A stretch of 64,000 nt of DNA from NCBI GenBank assembly GCA_902362375.1, contig CABIVS010000012.1, forward strand, positions 645 to 64,644. The letters are read 5' to 3'. The number at the start of each line of letters is the position of its first letter. Within the stretch, counting starts at the first letter, position 1. The translations under genes were made by a program, and so were the position numbers. Below the pieces are notes generated by a model that saw only the letters and a list, made by a program, of their open reading frames with translations, was not told where the DNA came from and searched no databases. Source of the DNA: Bacteroidaceae bacterium (GTDB lineage Bacteria; Bacteroidota; Bacteroidia; Bacteroidales; Bacteroidaceae). Below, piece after piece: positions 33,604-43,040 of this stretch.

Positions 33604-35055
33604 ATGATGATACTTGTCACTATTATTTGCTACTTTGCGGTATTACTACTAATAGCCCGTATCACCGGACGCAGGGGCGGATCGAATGCAGCGTTCTTCA
33701 AGGGAGAGAACCAGTCACCTTGGTATATAGTCTCTTTCGGAATGATTGGCGCCTCTATCTCCGGAGTCACTTTTGTCTCTGTACCGGGAATGGTGCGCGG
33801 AATGGATATGACTTACATGCAAACGGTACTCGGATTTTTTTTCGGGTACATGGTTGTGGCTCACGTCTTACTCCCTTTATATTATAAACTAAATCTGACA
33901 AGCATCTACGGGTATATCGGCAACCGTATCGGATTGCGTGCTTATCGCACAAGCTCTTTTTTCTTTCTATTATCGCGCATGCTGGGAACCGCAGCCAAAC
34001 TTTATCTGGTCTGCCTCATTCTACATACTTATGTATTTCAAGAAATGCATGTCCCTTTTTGGCTGATTGCTGTCGGCTCTGTTACACTGGTTTGGATATA
34101 TACTCATAAAAGCGGAATAAAGACCATCGTGTGGACAGATACCTTACAAACATGTTGCCTGATTGCCGCCCTGATCTTTATCATCTATTTTACGATCCAA
34201 AGATTAGACCTTGACTTTAACAGTATTGTCCAAACAATCCAAAGTAGTGAACATAGCCGTATTTTTGTATTTGACGACTGGGTATCGCGGCAAAACTTCT
34301 TCAAACAGTTTTTCAGCGGTATCTTCATCGTTATCGTGATGACCGGACTGGATCAGGATATGATGCAAAAAAATCTTTCATGCCGGAACCTTCGGGAAGC
34401 ACAAAAAAACATGTATTGCTACGGCTTCTCATTCATCCCACTAAATTTCCTTTTTCTATGTCTGGGAATTCTATTGATAGCACTAGCAGGACAAATGCAG
34501 CTCGAGCTACCGGCAATGAATGATGATATACTACCCATGTTTGCAGCACAAGGTTATCTGGGTCAACCCGTATTAATACTCTTCACAATCGGTATTATCG
34601 CAGCAGCTTTCAGTAACTCGGACTCCGCTCTGACAGCAATGACAACCAGCGTATGTGTAGACCTGCTGAATACGGAAAAAGACACAGAAGAAGTGGCACG
34701 TCGCAAAAGGGATAAGGTACATTTACTGCTATCAATCTTATTGGCATTCTTCATTTGCCTGGTAGAAATGCTCAATAACAAAAGTGTAATTGACGCTATA
34801 TATATCATCGCCTCCTACACGTACGGTCCCCTACTCGGAATGTTTGCCTTCGGACTCTTTACCCGAAGACAAACAAATGACCGATGGGTCCCTCTGATAG
34901 CCATCCTTTCACCACTACTCTGTTATCTTGCCGACTGGTGGATTGGAAAAGAAACCGGATATAAATTTGGTTATGAATTGCTAATGTTAAATGGAACGCT
35001 TACCTTTGCGGGCTTAATGTTTATGTCTAAAAAGGAGCTACAAAGAAATAAATGA
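33604..35055 (+). CDS. Sodium:solute symporter family protein
   Basis: About 483 residues with 13 or so hydrophobic segments. SSS-family marks: [20 protein letters not shown] (the GxxxF/WWxxG start), the [15 protein letters not shown] first-helix break, and [16 protein letters not shown], where adjacent Ser/Asp residues form the sodium site. It imports a solute with sodium; the solute is not predictable from sequence. MMILV was taken as start because the frame upstream passes through the -7 box. It diverges from recR and ends 7 nt before engB. Confidence 0.86.
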   Translation: MMILVTIICYFAVLLLIARITGRRGGSNAAFFKGENQSPWYIVSFGMIGASISGVTFVSVPGMVRGMDMTYMQTVLGFFFGYMVVAHVLLPLYYKLNLTSIYGYIGNRIGLRAYRTSSFFFLLSRMLGTAAKLYLVCLILHTYVFQEMHVPFWLIAVGSVTLVWIYTHKSGIKTIVWTDTLQTCCLIAALIFIIYFTIQRLDLDFNSIVQTIQSSEHSRIFVFDDWVSRQNFFKQFFSGIFIVIVMTGLDQDMMQKNLSCRNLREAQKNMYCYGFSFIPLNFLFLCLGILLIALAGQMQLELPAMNDDILPMFAAQGYLGQPVLILFTIGIIAAAFSNSDSALTAMTTSVCVDLLNTEKDTEEVARRKRDKVHLLLSILLAFFICLVEMLNNKSVIDAIYIIASYTYGPLLGMFAFGLFTRRQTNDRWVPLIAILSPLLCYLADWWIGKETGYKFGYELLMLNGTLTFAGLMFMSKKELQRNK

Positions 35056-35062
35056 CAAGAAG

Positions 35063-35668
35063 ATGGAAATAACAAGTGCTGAATTTGTGATTAGCAATAC
35101 GGACGTGAAGAAATGCCCGGCCGGAATTTTCCCGGAATATGCCTTTATAGGCCGTTCAAATGTGGGAAAATCAAGTCTTATCAATATGCTGACTAACCGT
35201 AAAGGACTGGCTATGACTTCCGCCACTCCGGGAAAAACAATGTTAATCAACCACTTCTTTATCAATAAGAACTGGTACCTCGTTGACCTTCCTGGATATG
35301 GCTATGCCCGACGCGGACAAAAAGGAAAAGACCAGATACGTACCATAATCGAAGATTATATCCTGGAACGGGAGCAAATGACCAATCTTTTCGTCCTGAT
35401 AGACAGTCGGCTGGAACCTCAAAAAATAGACCTGGAATTTATGGAATGGCTGGGCGAGAACGGTATCCCTTTCTCCATCATCTTCACCAAAGCCGACAAA
35501 CTCAAAGGTGGACGCTTAAAAATGAATATCAATGCCTACTTACGTGAGTTGAGTAAGCAATGGGAAGAACTCCCTCCTCACTTCATTTCTTCCTCGGAAG
35601 ACCGTTTGGGGCGTACAGACATACTCAACTACATCGAAAACATAAACAAGAATCTCAACACTAAATGA
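35063..35668 (+). CDS. engB: Ribosome biogenesis GTP-binding protein EngB/YihA/YsxC
   Basis: 201-residue Era-like GTPase: G1 [11 protein letters not shown]2 ATPGKT, G3 [11 protein letters not shown] (family-specific), G4 TKADKLKGG and a SSEDRLG-type G5. It assists maturation of the 50S ribosomal subunit. It lies 7 nt after the symporter gene and 9 nt before a secreted DUF4923 protein; co-transcription is likely. Confidence 0.94.
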   Translation: MEITSAEFVISNTDVKKCPAGIFPEYAFIGRSNVGKSSLINMLTNRKGLAMTSATPGKTMLINHFFINKNWYLVDLPGYGYARRGQKGKDQIRTIIEDYILEREQMTNLFVLIDSRLEPQKIDLEFMEWLGENGIPFSIIFTKADKLKGGRLKMNINAYLRELSKQWEELPPHFISSSEDRLGRTDILNYIENINKNLNTK

Positions 35669-35677
35669 AAAAAAAGA

Positions 35678-36283
35678 ATGAAAATGAAAAAGAGTTTTTT
35701 ATCGATTGCCTTAATGGCAGTATTTATGCTAATGGCGACTAACAGCCAAGCACAATCATGGTCAGACTTATTGAATAAGGACAACATCTCAAAGGTAGTG
35801 AATGCCATAACTGGAAATACCGAGTCTATCGATATGACCGGAACATGGAACTACAAAGGTTCGGCTGTAGAATTCGAATCGGACAACTTGCTGATGAAAG
35901 CAGGAGGAGCAGCCGCAGCTACTATGGCTGAAAGCAAACTGAATGAGCAATTAAGCAAAATAGGTATTAAAGACGGTCAGATGAGCTTCACCTTCAATGC
36001 CGACAGCACTTTCACCAGCACAGTGGGTAAGAAAACATTGAAAGGAACTTATTCTTACAATGCTTCAACCAAACAAGTAGACCTGAAATATCTGAAACTG
36101 CTGAATCTGCATGCAAAAGTGAATTGCAGCTCCAGTTCACTGGAATTACTGTTCAACTCGGACAAGCTACTGAAACTGATGACTTTCATCGGCAGCAAAA
36201 GCAACAGTACCGCACTGAAAACAGTTAGTTCACTCGCTGAAAATTACGACGGAATGATGCTGGGATTCCAACTCTCAAAATAG
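35678..36283 (+). CDS. DUF4923 family secreted protein
   Basis: 201 residues. Signal peptide (MALMATNSQAQS cleavage region), then a lipocalin-like body with the typical GTWNYKGSAVEFESDNLLMK motif and SADSTFTST-like strands (NADSTFTSTVGKKTLKGTYS). Bacteroidales proteins of this family are exported and uncharacterised. It follows engB by 9 nt. An internal start three residues later (MKKSFLS) is equally possible. Confidence 0.8.
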   Translation: MKMKKSFLSIALMAVFMLMATNSQAQSWSDLLNKDNISKVVNAITGNTESIDMTGTWNYKGSAVEFESDNLLMKAGGAAAATMAESKLNEQLSKIGIKDGQMSFTFNADSTFTSTVGKKTLKGTYSYNASTKQVDLKYLKLLNLHAKVNCSSSSLELLFNSDKLLKLMTFIGSKSNSTALKTVSSLAENYDGMMLGFQLSK

Positions 36284-36345
36284 CAAAAGAGAACCGTTTA
36301 ATACTATTTCGCACTCTATAAAGTATATTTTAGGGGAAAAAGCAT

Positions 36346-36353
36346 TATCTTTG
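36346..36353 (+). promoter_or_regulatory. -7 element for DUF1573 gene
   Basis: TATCTTTG matches TAnnTTTG, 28 nt before the ATG at 36382. Confidence 0.55.
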
Positions 36354-36381
36354 GCATTCGTAATCAAAAAGAGAAGGAAAA

Positions 36382-36777
36382 ATGAAAAAGATACTTTTTT
36401 TAATGACCCTGTTAGTAATGGGTGTAAGCTTTGCATTTGCGCAAACAAATGCAGATATCAAGTTTGACAAAACAACTCACGATTTCGGTAAGTTTTCTGA
36501 AAACAGTCCGGTTGTCAGTTGCACATTTACCTTTACTAATATCGGTGATGCTCCTTTGGTAATCCATCAAGCTGTAGCCTCATGCGGATGTACAGTACCC
36601 GAATATACAAAAGAGCCCATCATGCCGGGCAAAAAGGGAACAATCAAGGTGACTTATAACGGAACAGGCAAATATCCGGGACATTTCAAAAAATCAATCA
36701 CCTTGCGTACCAATGCCAAAACAGAGATGGTAAGATTGTATATCGAGGGCGATATGACAGCAAAAGATGCAAAGTAG
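36382..36777 (+). CDS. DUF1573 secreted protein
   Basis: 131 residues. Signal peptide (VMGVSFAFAQ), then an immunoglobulin-like DUF1573 fold: FDKTTHDFGKFSENSPVVSC, CTFTFTNIGDAPLVI, SCGCTVPEYTKEPIMPG and GKYPGHFKKSITLRTN. The SCGC cysteines are family-typical. These are abundant, exported Bacteroidota proteins of unclear function. Single-gene unit with own promoter and terminator. Confidence 0.88.
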   Translation: MKKILFLMTLLVMGVSFAFAQTNADIKFDKTTHDFGKFSENSPVVSCTFTFTNIGDAPLVIHQAVASCGCTVPEYTKEPIMPGKKGTIKVTYNGTGKYPGHFKKSITLRTNAKTEMVRLYIEGDMTAKDAK

Positions 36778-36800
36778 GAAAAAATAGACTATTACATAAA

Positions 36801-36829
36801 GGAGAATCTTTCGGTTCTCCTTTTTTTTT
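36801..36829 (+). terminator. Intrinsic terminator after DUF1573 gene
   Basis: GGAGAA / TTCTCC stem (36801-36806, 36815-36820) with an 8-nt loop, followed by nine T residues. Confidence 0.85.
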
Positions 36830-36882
36830 GTTTACTTTGAGGACGGAAATGTAAATTGACACATTAGCAAATTATAAAAACT

Positions 36883-38871
36883 ATGAAACAAGAAGAAGAC
36901 AAATTCACCGGGTTACCCGAGAATGCGTTCAGAGAGTTGAAACCCGGGGAAGTGTACAACCCGTTGATGGGTCCCTCAAAAAATTATCCGGAAGTTAATA
37001 TCTGGTCAGTTGCATGGGGCATTGCCATGGCAATCCTTTTTTCAGCCGCCGCTGCCTATCTGGGGTTGAAGGTCGGACAAGTATTTGAAGCCGCTATTCC
37101 GATTGCCATCATTGCCGTAGGAGTTTCCGGAGCCGCAAAAAGAAAAAATGCGCTGGGAGAAAATGTAATTATCCAGTCTATCGGAGCTTGCTCCGGTGTC
37201 ATTGTTGCCGGAGCGATCTTTACCCTCCCCGCTCTTTATATTCTTCAAGCCAAATATCCAGAAATGACGGTTACTTTCATGCAGGTATTCATCAGCTCCT
37301 TACTGGGTGGCGTATTGGGTATCTTGTTCCTGATTCCTTTCCGAAAATACTTTGTTAGTGATATGCATGGAAAATATCCTTTTCCGGAAGCAACAGCCAC
37401 TACACAAGTGCTGATCTCCGGAGAAAAAGGGGGCAGTCAGGCTAAACCATTGTTGATGGCAGGTATGATCGGTGGACTATATGACTTCATCGTAGCTACC
37501 TTCGGATGGTGGAACGAGAACTTTACCACCCGTGTTTGCAGTGCCGGAGAAATGCTCGCAGAAAAAGCGAAGTTAGTATTCAAAGTAAATACTGGTGCTG
37601 CTGTACTCGGTTTGGGATATATCGTCGGACTGAAATATGCTTCCATCATTTGTGCCGGTTCATTGGCTGTATGGTGGATTATCATTCCGGGAATGTCTGC
37701 TATCTGGGGAGACAGTGTATTGAATGCCTGGAACCCGGAAATTACATCTACCGTAGGAATGATGAGTCCGGAAGAGATATTCAAATATTATGCCAAGAGC
37801 ATCGGTATCGGTGGTATCGCTATGGCAGGTGTGATTGGTATTATCCGTTCCTGGAGTATCATCAAAAGTGCTGTCGGACTAGCTGCTAAAGAGATGGGTG
37901 GTAAAGGAAATGTAGAGAAAAGCATTATCCGTACGCAGCGGGATCTTTCAATGAAGATTATCGCTATCGGTTCGATCATCACATTGATACTAATCGTATT
38001 ATTCTTCTACCTCGACGTTATGCAAGGGAATCTGTTGCATACGTTGGTAGCTATCGTTTTAGTTGCAGGCATCTCTTTCCTGTTTACTACAGTAGCCGCT
38101 AATGCCATTGCCATTGTAGGTACTAACCCGGTTTCGGGAATGACATTGATGACACTGATTTTGGCCTCCGTAGTAATGGTAGCTGTCGGTCTGAAAGGTC
38201 CTTCGGGTATGGTTGCCGCATTGGTGATGGGTGGTGTGGTATGTACTGCACTGTCAATGGCAGGAGGTTTCATCACCGACTTGAAGATTGGGTACTGGCT
38301 CGGAAGTACACCCGCCAAACAGGAAACATGGAAGTTTCTGGGAACGATCGTATCAGCTGCAACAGTGGGTGGTGTAATGATTATCTTGAATAAGACATAC
38401 GGATTTACAAGTGGTGCACTGGCTGCTCCACAAGCCAATGCAATGGCAGCCGTTATCGAACCGTTGATGAGTGGTGTAGGCGCACCCTGGTTGTTATACG
38501 GCATCGGTGCTGTCTTAGCGATTATTCTGACTCTTTGTAAAATTCCTGCATTAGCTTTCGCACTGGGTATGTTTATTCCATTGGAACTGAACGTACCGTT
38601 GGTAGTGGGTGGAGCTGTTAATTGGTTTGTGACCACCCGTAGCAAAGATGCAAGCCTGAATACGGAAAGAGGGGAAAAAGGAACCTTGTTGGCATCCGGT
38701 TTCATTGCCGGAGGTGCATTGATGGGAGTGATTAGTGCTGCAATGCGCTTTGGCGGAATCAATCTGGTCAATGAAGCATGGTTGAACAATACTTGGTCTG
38801 AAGTGTTGGCATTAGGAGCATATGCATTATTGATTCTTTACTTTATAAAGGCTTCAATGAAAGTTAAATAA
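36883..38871 (+). CDS. OPT family oligopeptide transporter
   Basis: 662 residues, about 15-16 hydrophobic segments. OPT-family features include ELKPGEVYNPLMG near the N-terminus, the YLGLKVGQVFEAAIPIAI segment, KYPFPEATATTQVLISGEKG and NAIAIVGTNPVSGMTLMTL. It probably imports peptides or metal-ligand complexes by proton coupling. Followed 6 nt later by the esterase-DUF1460 gene, so the transporter and a secreted peptidoglycan/ester hydrolase may be co-expressed, hinting at cell-wall-derived peptides as cargo (inference). Confidence 0.9.
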   Translation: MKQEEDKFTGLPENAFRELKPGEVYNPLMGPSKNYPEVNIWSVAWGIAMAILFSAAAAYLGLKVGQVFEAAIPIAIIAVGVSGAAKRKNALGENVIIQSIGACSGVIVAGAIFTLPALYILQAKYPEMTVTFMQVFISSLLGGVLGILFLIPFRKYFVSDMHGKYPFPEATATTQVLISGEKGGSQAKPLLMAGMIGGLYDFIVATFGWWNENFTTRVCSAGEMLAEKAKLVFKVNTGAAVLGLGYIVGLKYASIICAGSLAVWWIIIPGMSAIWGDSVLNAWNPEITSTVGMMSPEEIFKYYAKSIGIGGIAMAGVIGIIRSWSIIKSAVGLAAKEMGGKGNVEKSIIRTQRDLSMKIIAIGSIITLILIVLFFYLDVMQGNLLHTLVAIVLVAGISFLFTTVAANAIAIVGTNPVSGMTLMTLILASVVMVAVGLKGPSGMVAALVMGGVVCTALSMAGGFITDLKIGYWLGSTPAKQETWKFLGTIVSAATVGGVMIILNKTYGFTSGALAAPQANAMAAVIEPLMSGVGAPWLLYGIGAVLAIILTLCKIPALAFALGMFIPLELNVPLVVGGAVNWFVTTRSKDASLNTERGEKGTLLASGFIAGGALMGVISAAMRFGGINLVNEAWLNNTWSEVLALGAYALLILYFIKASMKVK

Positions 38872-38877
38872 TTAATT

Positions 38878-40434
38878 ATGAGGAGACTCTTATCCATCAT
38901 AGTATCGCTTATAACTGCAATAACATTTGCACAACAGCCCGTCGAGCTACCTTTGTGGCCCGACGGTGCTCCCAACTCCAGTGGGTTAACCGGAGAAGAG
39001 CAGGAAGTACGTCCTCATTTTGTCACAAATGTCACATACCCCACTATGACAGTCTACCATCCGGAAAAACCAAATGGGATGGCCATTATCATGTGTCCCG
39101 GAGGCGGTTATCGTGGACTCGGTATGGATGGAGAAGGGTATGATATGGCCCCTTGGTTTTGCGGACAAGGTATCACCTATATTGTATTAAAATACCGGAT
39201 GCCGAACGGACATAGCGAAGTCCCCATATCAGATGCTGAACAAGCAATTCGCATGGTACGGCAACATGCCAAGGAATGGAATGTCAATCCTCATAAGGTA
39301 GGAATAATGGGAGCCTCTGCAGGGGGACATTTAGCTTCTACAATCGCCACTCATTATAATTCGGAAACACGTCCGGATTTTCAGATATTGCTTTATCCGG
39401 TGGTCACGATGATGCAAGTCACCCGGGGAAATACAAGAGAGGCATTGCTCGGCAAGAATCCCACGATGGAACAGATACAGAAATTCTCGGCCGAACTGCA
39501 AGTAACTCCCGATACTCCTCAAGCATTTATAGCTCTTACCTCCGACGATCCTTCCGTACCGCCTTACCATGGAGTAAACTATTACCTTGCTTTACAAAAA
39601 AACAAAGTTCCGGCCACTCTCCACATCTATCCTACCGGAGGACATGGCTGGGGATTTCAGGACAGTTTTAAGTATAAGCAACAATGGACACAAGAATTAG
39701 AGAAATGGTTGCGCGACGGTGTTGTATTCCCGGAAGATTCGGAACCTATGTTACGGATCGGGAAATCTTACCTGGGAACCAAATATGTGGCCAACACATT
39801 AGACCAAGACGAAAAAGAAACGCTAGTGATTCGGACTGATGCGGTAGATTGCCTCACTTTTGTAGAATATACACTTGCACAGGCACTCGGCTCTTCCTTT
39901 GCTGACAATCTGCAGAAAATACGCTATCGGGATGGCATCATCAACGGATATCCTTCCCGGTTGCATTACACTTCTGAATGGATTGAAAACGGCGTTCGCC
40001 ACGGATTCCTCACAGATATTACTGCCAAGAACAGTCTACATACAAATAAATTAGCTCTTTCATATATGTCCGCTCACCCCTGGCAATACAAAAAAATGGC
40101 TGATTCGCCGGAAAATGTACTACAAATGGCCGAACATGAAAAAGCTATTTCCGGAAAAGTGGTACATTGGCTGCCGAAAAACGAATTGCCGGAAGCCGGA
40201 TTGCCTTGGATTATGAATGGAGATATTATTGCTATTACAACGAAAATGTCCGGATTGGATATAGCTCATGTGGGAATAGCAGCATATAGACATGGAAAAC
40301 TACATCTGCTACACGCTTCTTCTACATTGGGAAAAGTAGTTGTCAGCGATGAACCTCTCAATCACATGCTAAACAACAATAAATCATGGACAGGCATACG
40401 TGTTGTCCGGATGTCTCACTCTAAAAATAACTGA
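38878..40434 (+). CDS. Secreted fusion of alpha/beta-hydrolase esterase and DUF1460 domain
   Basis: 518 residues with a signal peptide (ITAITFAQQP). Residues ~25-280 are an alpha/beta-hydrolase of the acetyl-esterase type: oxyanion region CPGGGYRGLG, nucleophile GASAGGHLAS, Asp in ALTSDDPSVPP, His in PTGGHGWGFQ. Residues ~290-515 match DUF1460, an NlpC/P60-like cysteine amidase family (Cys in TDAVDCLTFVEY, His in IAHVGIAAY). The two hydrolases in one exported chain suggest deacetylation plus amide cleavage of a wall or glycan substrate; this is inferred. Downstream neighbour starts 2 nt later. Confidence 0.83.
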   Translation: MRRLLSIIVSLITAITFAQQPVELPLWPDGAPNSSGLTGEEQEVRPHFVTNVTYPTMTVYHPEKPNGMAIIMCPGGGYRGLGMDGEGYDMAPWFCGQGITYIVLKYRMPNGHSEVPISDAEQAIRMVRQHAKEWNVNPHKVGIMGASAGGHLASTIATHYNSETRPDFQILLYPVVTMMQVTRGNTREALLGKNPTMEQIQKFSAELQVTPDTPQAFIALTSDDPSVPPYHGVNYYLALQKNKVPATLHIYPTGGHGWGFQDSFKYKQQWTQELEKWLRDGVVFPEDSEPMLRIGKSYLGTKYVANTLDQDEKETLVIRTDAVDCLTFVEYTLAQALGSSFADNLQKIRYRDGIINGYPSRLHYTSEWIENGVRHGFLTDITAKNSLHTNKLALSYMSAHPWQYKKMADSPENVLQMAEHEKAISGKVVHWLPKNELPEAGLPWIMNGDIIAITTKMSGLDIAHVGIAAYRHGKLHLLHASSTLGKVVVSDEPLNHMLNNNKSWTGIRVVRMSHSKNN

Positions 40435-40436
40435 TT

Positions 40437-41354
40437 ATGAAACGAGTAAAACATTTCCTTCTCGTCTCGTGCTTATTCCCCACTTTGCTGGGAGCACAAG
40501 AAATGGCAAACGCCTACTTTCTGGAACTTACTCCGGACGCCCAATCGGCAGGTATGGCAGGTACAGGATTAGCTACCACCGATAACGGTAGTACAGCTAT
40601 CTTTCATAATGCTTCTACCATCGCCTTCTCACAGGAAGTGATGGGGGCGAGTTATTCATACGCCAATATCAACAAAGACTATGCGCTACATAGTGCCTCC
40701 CTTTTCTATCGGATCGGCAGGGAAGGCATACATGGATTTGCTATAGGTTTCCGGCATTTCAAAGATCCCAAAGTATTTGATTACCGTCCGCATATATGGG
40801 ATCTGGAAGCTGCCTATTTCAGAAATGTAGCCAAGAATCTATCTATGTCATTAACGTTCAGATACCTGCAAGCCAAAGCCGCAGAAGGTGCAGACACCAA
40901 GAATAGTGTTTGCCTGGACTTCGGTGCGACTTACTATCGCAGCATGGCTCTGTTGGACGAAATGGCTTCCTGGAGCATTGGTTTCCAAGCTGCCAACTTA
41001 GGCAAAAAACTGGATGGACAGAAGTTACCTGCCAGATTAGGCTTAGGAGGTACGATCGACCTGCCATTCAGTATAGAAAATCGTTTGCAGGTTGCGCTCG
41101 ACTTTAATTACCTGCTTCCTTCTGAAATCCGTCATTTACAGGCCGGTATAGGAGCCGAATATAATTTCCTGAAATATGGTGTTGTCCGTGCAGGATACCA
41201 TTTTGGAGACAAAGACAAAGGAATAGGTAACTACGGCACTTTAGGCTGCGGAATCAACTTCTGGCCGATACGTGCAGACTTCTCTTATGCCTTGGCTGAC
41301 AAGGATTGCTTTATGCACCGCACTTGGCAGCTGGGAGTTGGAATAGTTTTCTAA
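40437..41354 (+). CDS. PorV/PorQ-like outer-membrane protein
   Basis: 305 residues. Signal peptide (LLVSCLFPTLLGAQE) then a FadL-like barrel with the family start AYFLELTPDAQSAGMAGTGL and HNASTIAF, characteristic of the PorV/PorQ group linked to type IX secretion in Bacteroidota. No other type IX component is in the window, so membership in a working secretion system is not shown. Its 3' end overlaps lipB by 44 bp in convergent orientation (41311-41354). Confidence 0.8.
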   Translation: MKRVKHFLLVSCLFPTLLGAQEMANAYFLELTPDAQSAGMAGTGLATTDNGSTAIFHNASTIAFSQEVMGASYSYANINKDYALHSASLFYRIGREGIHGFAIGFRHFKDPKVFDYRPHIWDLEAAYFRNVAKNLSMSLTFRYLQAKAAEGADTKNSVCLDFGATYYRSMALLDEMASWSIGFQAANLGKKLDGQKLPARLGLGGTIDLPFSIENRLQVALDFNYLLPSEIRHLQAGIGAEYNFLKYGVVRAGYHFGDKDKGIGNYGTLGCGINFWPIRADFSYALADKDCFMHRTWQLGVGIVF

Positions 41355-41994
41355 GCTCATCTTCGAGGCGTTGCTTCACTTCGTCCATCGGCACATCGTG
41401 CTTTAATTCCTGACGAAGAGAAGTGACGCCTTTATCTATAAACCCACAAGGGTGGATATAGCTGAAATAACGCAAATCCGTATTCACATTCAAAGCCAGT
41501 CCGTGCATAGTGACAAAGTGACTGCTCCTCACTCCGATAGCACAAATCTTACGTGCACGGGGCGTATCACCCTCCAGCCACACTCCTGTCGCTTTCTCTA
41601 AACGTCCGGCTTCAATGCCATAAGAAGCACATACACGAATCACCGCTTCTTCCAACAGATGGACATATTCTTTCAATCCTAACTGAAATTCTTCAAGATT
41701 CAGTATCGGATAGCATACCAGTTGTCCGGGGCCATGATAGGTAATATCCCCTCCCCGATCAATATGATAAAGAGTAGCGTCAATAGCTTTCAGCTGTTCA
41801 CCACTCAACAGCATATTATTTTCTTTCCCGCTACGCCCTAATGTATAAACATGGGGATGCTCGCACATTACGACACGATTTTCATAACTCCCGCCCTGAA
41901 CTTTTGCCCGGACAATATCATCAAACCATTCTGTCTGCCGTTGCCATGCTTCGGCATATGGGATAAAATTCCAATCAATAAAAACTGTTTTCAT
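41311..41994 (-). CDS. lipB: Lipoyl(octanoyl) transferase LipB
   Basis: 227 residues. LipB marks: HPHVYTLGRSGKENN, the DRGGDITYHGPGQLVCYPI block, KICAIGVRSSHFVTMHGLAL with the catalytic-lysine region, and FSYIHPCGFIDKGVTSL (catalytic Cys). It transfers octanoyl from ACP to the lipoyl domains of dehydrogenases and the glycine cleavage H protein. The C-terminal 14 codons overlap the PorV/PorQ-like gene on the other strand. The -7 box at 42000-42007 ends 6 nt before the ATG, indicating a leaderless or nearly leaderless mRNA. Confidence 0.94.
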   Translation of the reverse strand: MKTVFIDWNFIPYAEAWQRQTEWFDDIVRAKVQGGSYENRVVMCEHPHVYTLGRSGKENNMLLSGEQLKAIDATLYHIDRGGDITYHGPGQLVCYPILNLEEFQLGLKEYVHLLEEAVIRVCASYGIEAGRLEKATGVWLEGDTPRARKICAIGVRSSHFVTMHGLALNVNTDLRYFSYIHPCGFIDKGVTSLRQELKHDVPMDEVKQRLEDELRKLFQLPAAKCGA

Positions 41995-41999
41995 GAAAA

Positions 42000-42007
42000 C
42001 AAAGGTA
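42000..42007 (-). promoter_or_regulatory. -7 element abutting lipB start (leaderless)
   Basis: Minus-strand TACCTTTG, with its last base 6 nt from the ATG at 41994. Confidence 0.6.
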
Positions 42008-42027
42008 AGAAATAAAAAGAAAATGTG

Positions 42028-42035
42028 TACATTTG
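42028..42035 (+). promoter_or_regulatory. -7 element for AraC-type regulator
   Basis: TACATTTG, 26 nt before the ATG at 42061. Only 20 nt from the divergent lipB -7 box. It excludes the longer in-frame start at 42025. Confidence 0.6.
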
Positions 42036-42060
42036 TTGGCCTAATATAACAAACACAACT

Positions 42061-42900
42061 ATGAAAATGGACTTTCCACAGGTAGACTTGCCTACCGAAG
42101 TATTAGCATGGACGAATGTTACGGAAGACATTCTCAATATTTATAAGCAATCGTGCCGGTTGCAGGCATGTATTGTTGCCATCTGTACCGAAGGTTCGAT
42201 GAAAGCCTCCATCAATCTGCTTGATTATGAAATTCGTCCTAATGACCTGATAACATTGTTACCGGGAACAATCATCCAGTTTCGGGAGAGAACAGAAAAA
42301 GTATGTCTTTGCTTTGCCGGCTTCTCTGCCCATTGTGCCGGACGAATCAATCTGATGAAGAATATCGGTAATGCATATCCCAAACTGATAGAGCAACCGG
42401 TGGTTCCTCTTAATGAAGAAGTAGCCAGTTATCTGAAAGACTATTTTGCTCTATTATCACGGGCCAGTTGCAATGAGAACTTCGAAATGGATTCCGAATT
42501 GGTTGAATTATCCCTTCAGACTATCCTGACAAGCATACGACTGATATATCATAAATTTCCGGGTGAGAACAGCAGTTCAAACCGCAAAAAGGAAATCTGC
42601 CGGGAATTGATTCAAGCCATCACCGAGAATTATAAAAATGAACGTCGTGCACAATTCTACGCCGATAAACTGGGAATCTCGCTTCAACATCTAAGCACAA
42701 CTGTGAGACAAGTAACAGGTAAAAGTGTATTAGATACCATTGCTTACATTGTAATCATGGATGCCAAAGCGAAACTGAAAGGCACTAATATGACTATCCA
42801 AGAAATAGCTTATTCTCTAAATTTCCCCAGTGCCTCATTCTTTGGTAAATATTTTAGGCGGTATGTAGGAATGACGCCATTGGAATTCAGAAACAGATAA
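42061..42900 (+). CDS. AraC-family transcriptional regulator
   Basis: About 279 residues. The N-terminal ~170 form a cupin-like sensing domain (ACIVAICTEGSMKASINLLD, RPNDLITLLPGTIIQF). The C-terminal ~100 are the two helix-turn-helix units of AraC (RAQFYADKLGISLQHLSTTV; MTIQEIAYSLNFPSASFFGK, then YFRRYVGMTPLEFR). Target unknown; it converges with the copper ATPase operon and is the only regulator near it, so metal control is possible but not shown. It is followed by a long bidirectional terminator. Confidence 0.88.
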   Translation: MKMDFPQVDLPTEVLAWTNVTEDILNIYKQSCRLQACIVAICTEGSMKASINLLDYEIRPNDLITLLPGTIIQFRERTEKVCLCFAGFSAHCAGRINLMKNIGNAYPKLIEQPVVPLNEEVASYLKDYFALLSRASCNENFEMDSELVELSLQTILTSIRLIYHKFPGENSSSNRKKEICRELIQAITENYKNERRAQFYADKLGISLQHLSTTVRQVTGKSVLDTIAYIVIMDAKAKLKGTNMTIQEIAYSLNFPSASFFGKYFRRYVGMTPLEFRNR

Positions 42901-42956
42901 TTCCTATGAAGAGCGATAGAGGATAAAATTATAAACAACGAATTGCAAAAAAAACG

Positions 42957-42999
42957 AACGGTGAATACTTTGCGGATCATGCGCAATTTATTCACCGTT
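42957..42999. terminator. Bidirectional terminator between araC-type gene and copA
   Basis: AACGGTGAATA / TATTCACCGTT outer stem (42957-42967, 42989-42999) with an inner TTGCG/CGCAA stem, flanked by A- and T-rich runs. Confidence 0.8.
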
Positions 43000-43040
43000 T
43001 ATTATTTACTTACAGTTTGTTTTCTTTTACAGTCGCTTAC

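Noticed and set aside
40437..41354. Evidence for a complete type IX secretion system
   Set aside because: A single PorV/PorQ-like gene without other Por components in the window is insufficient.
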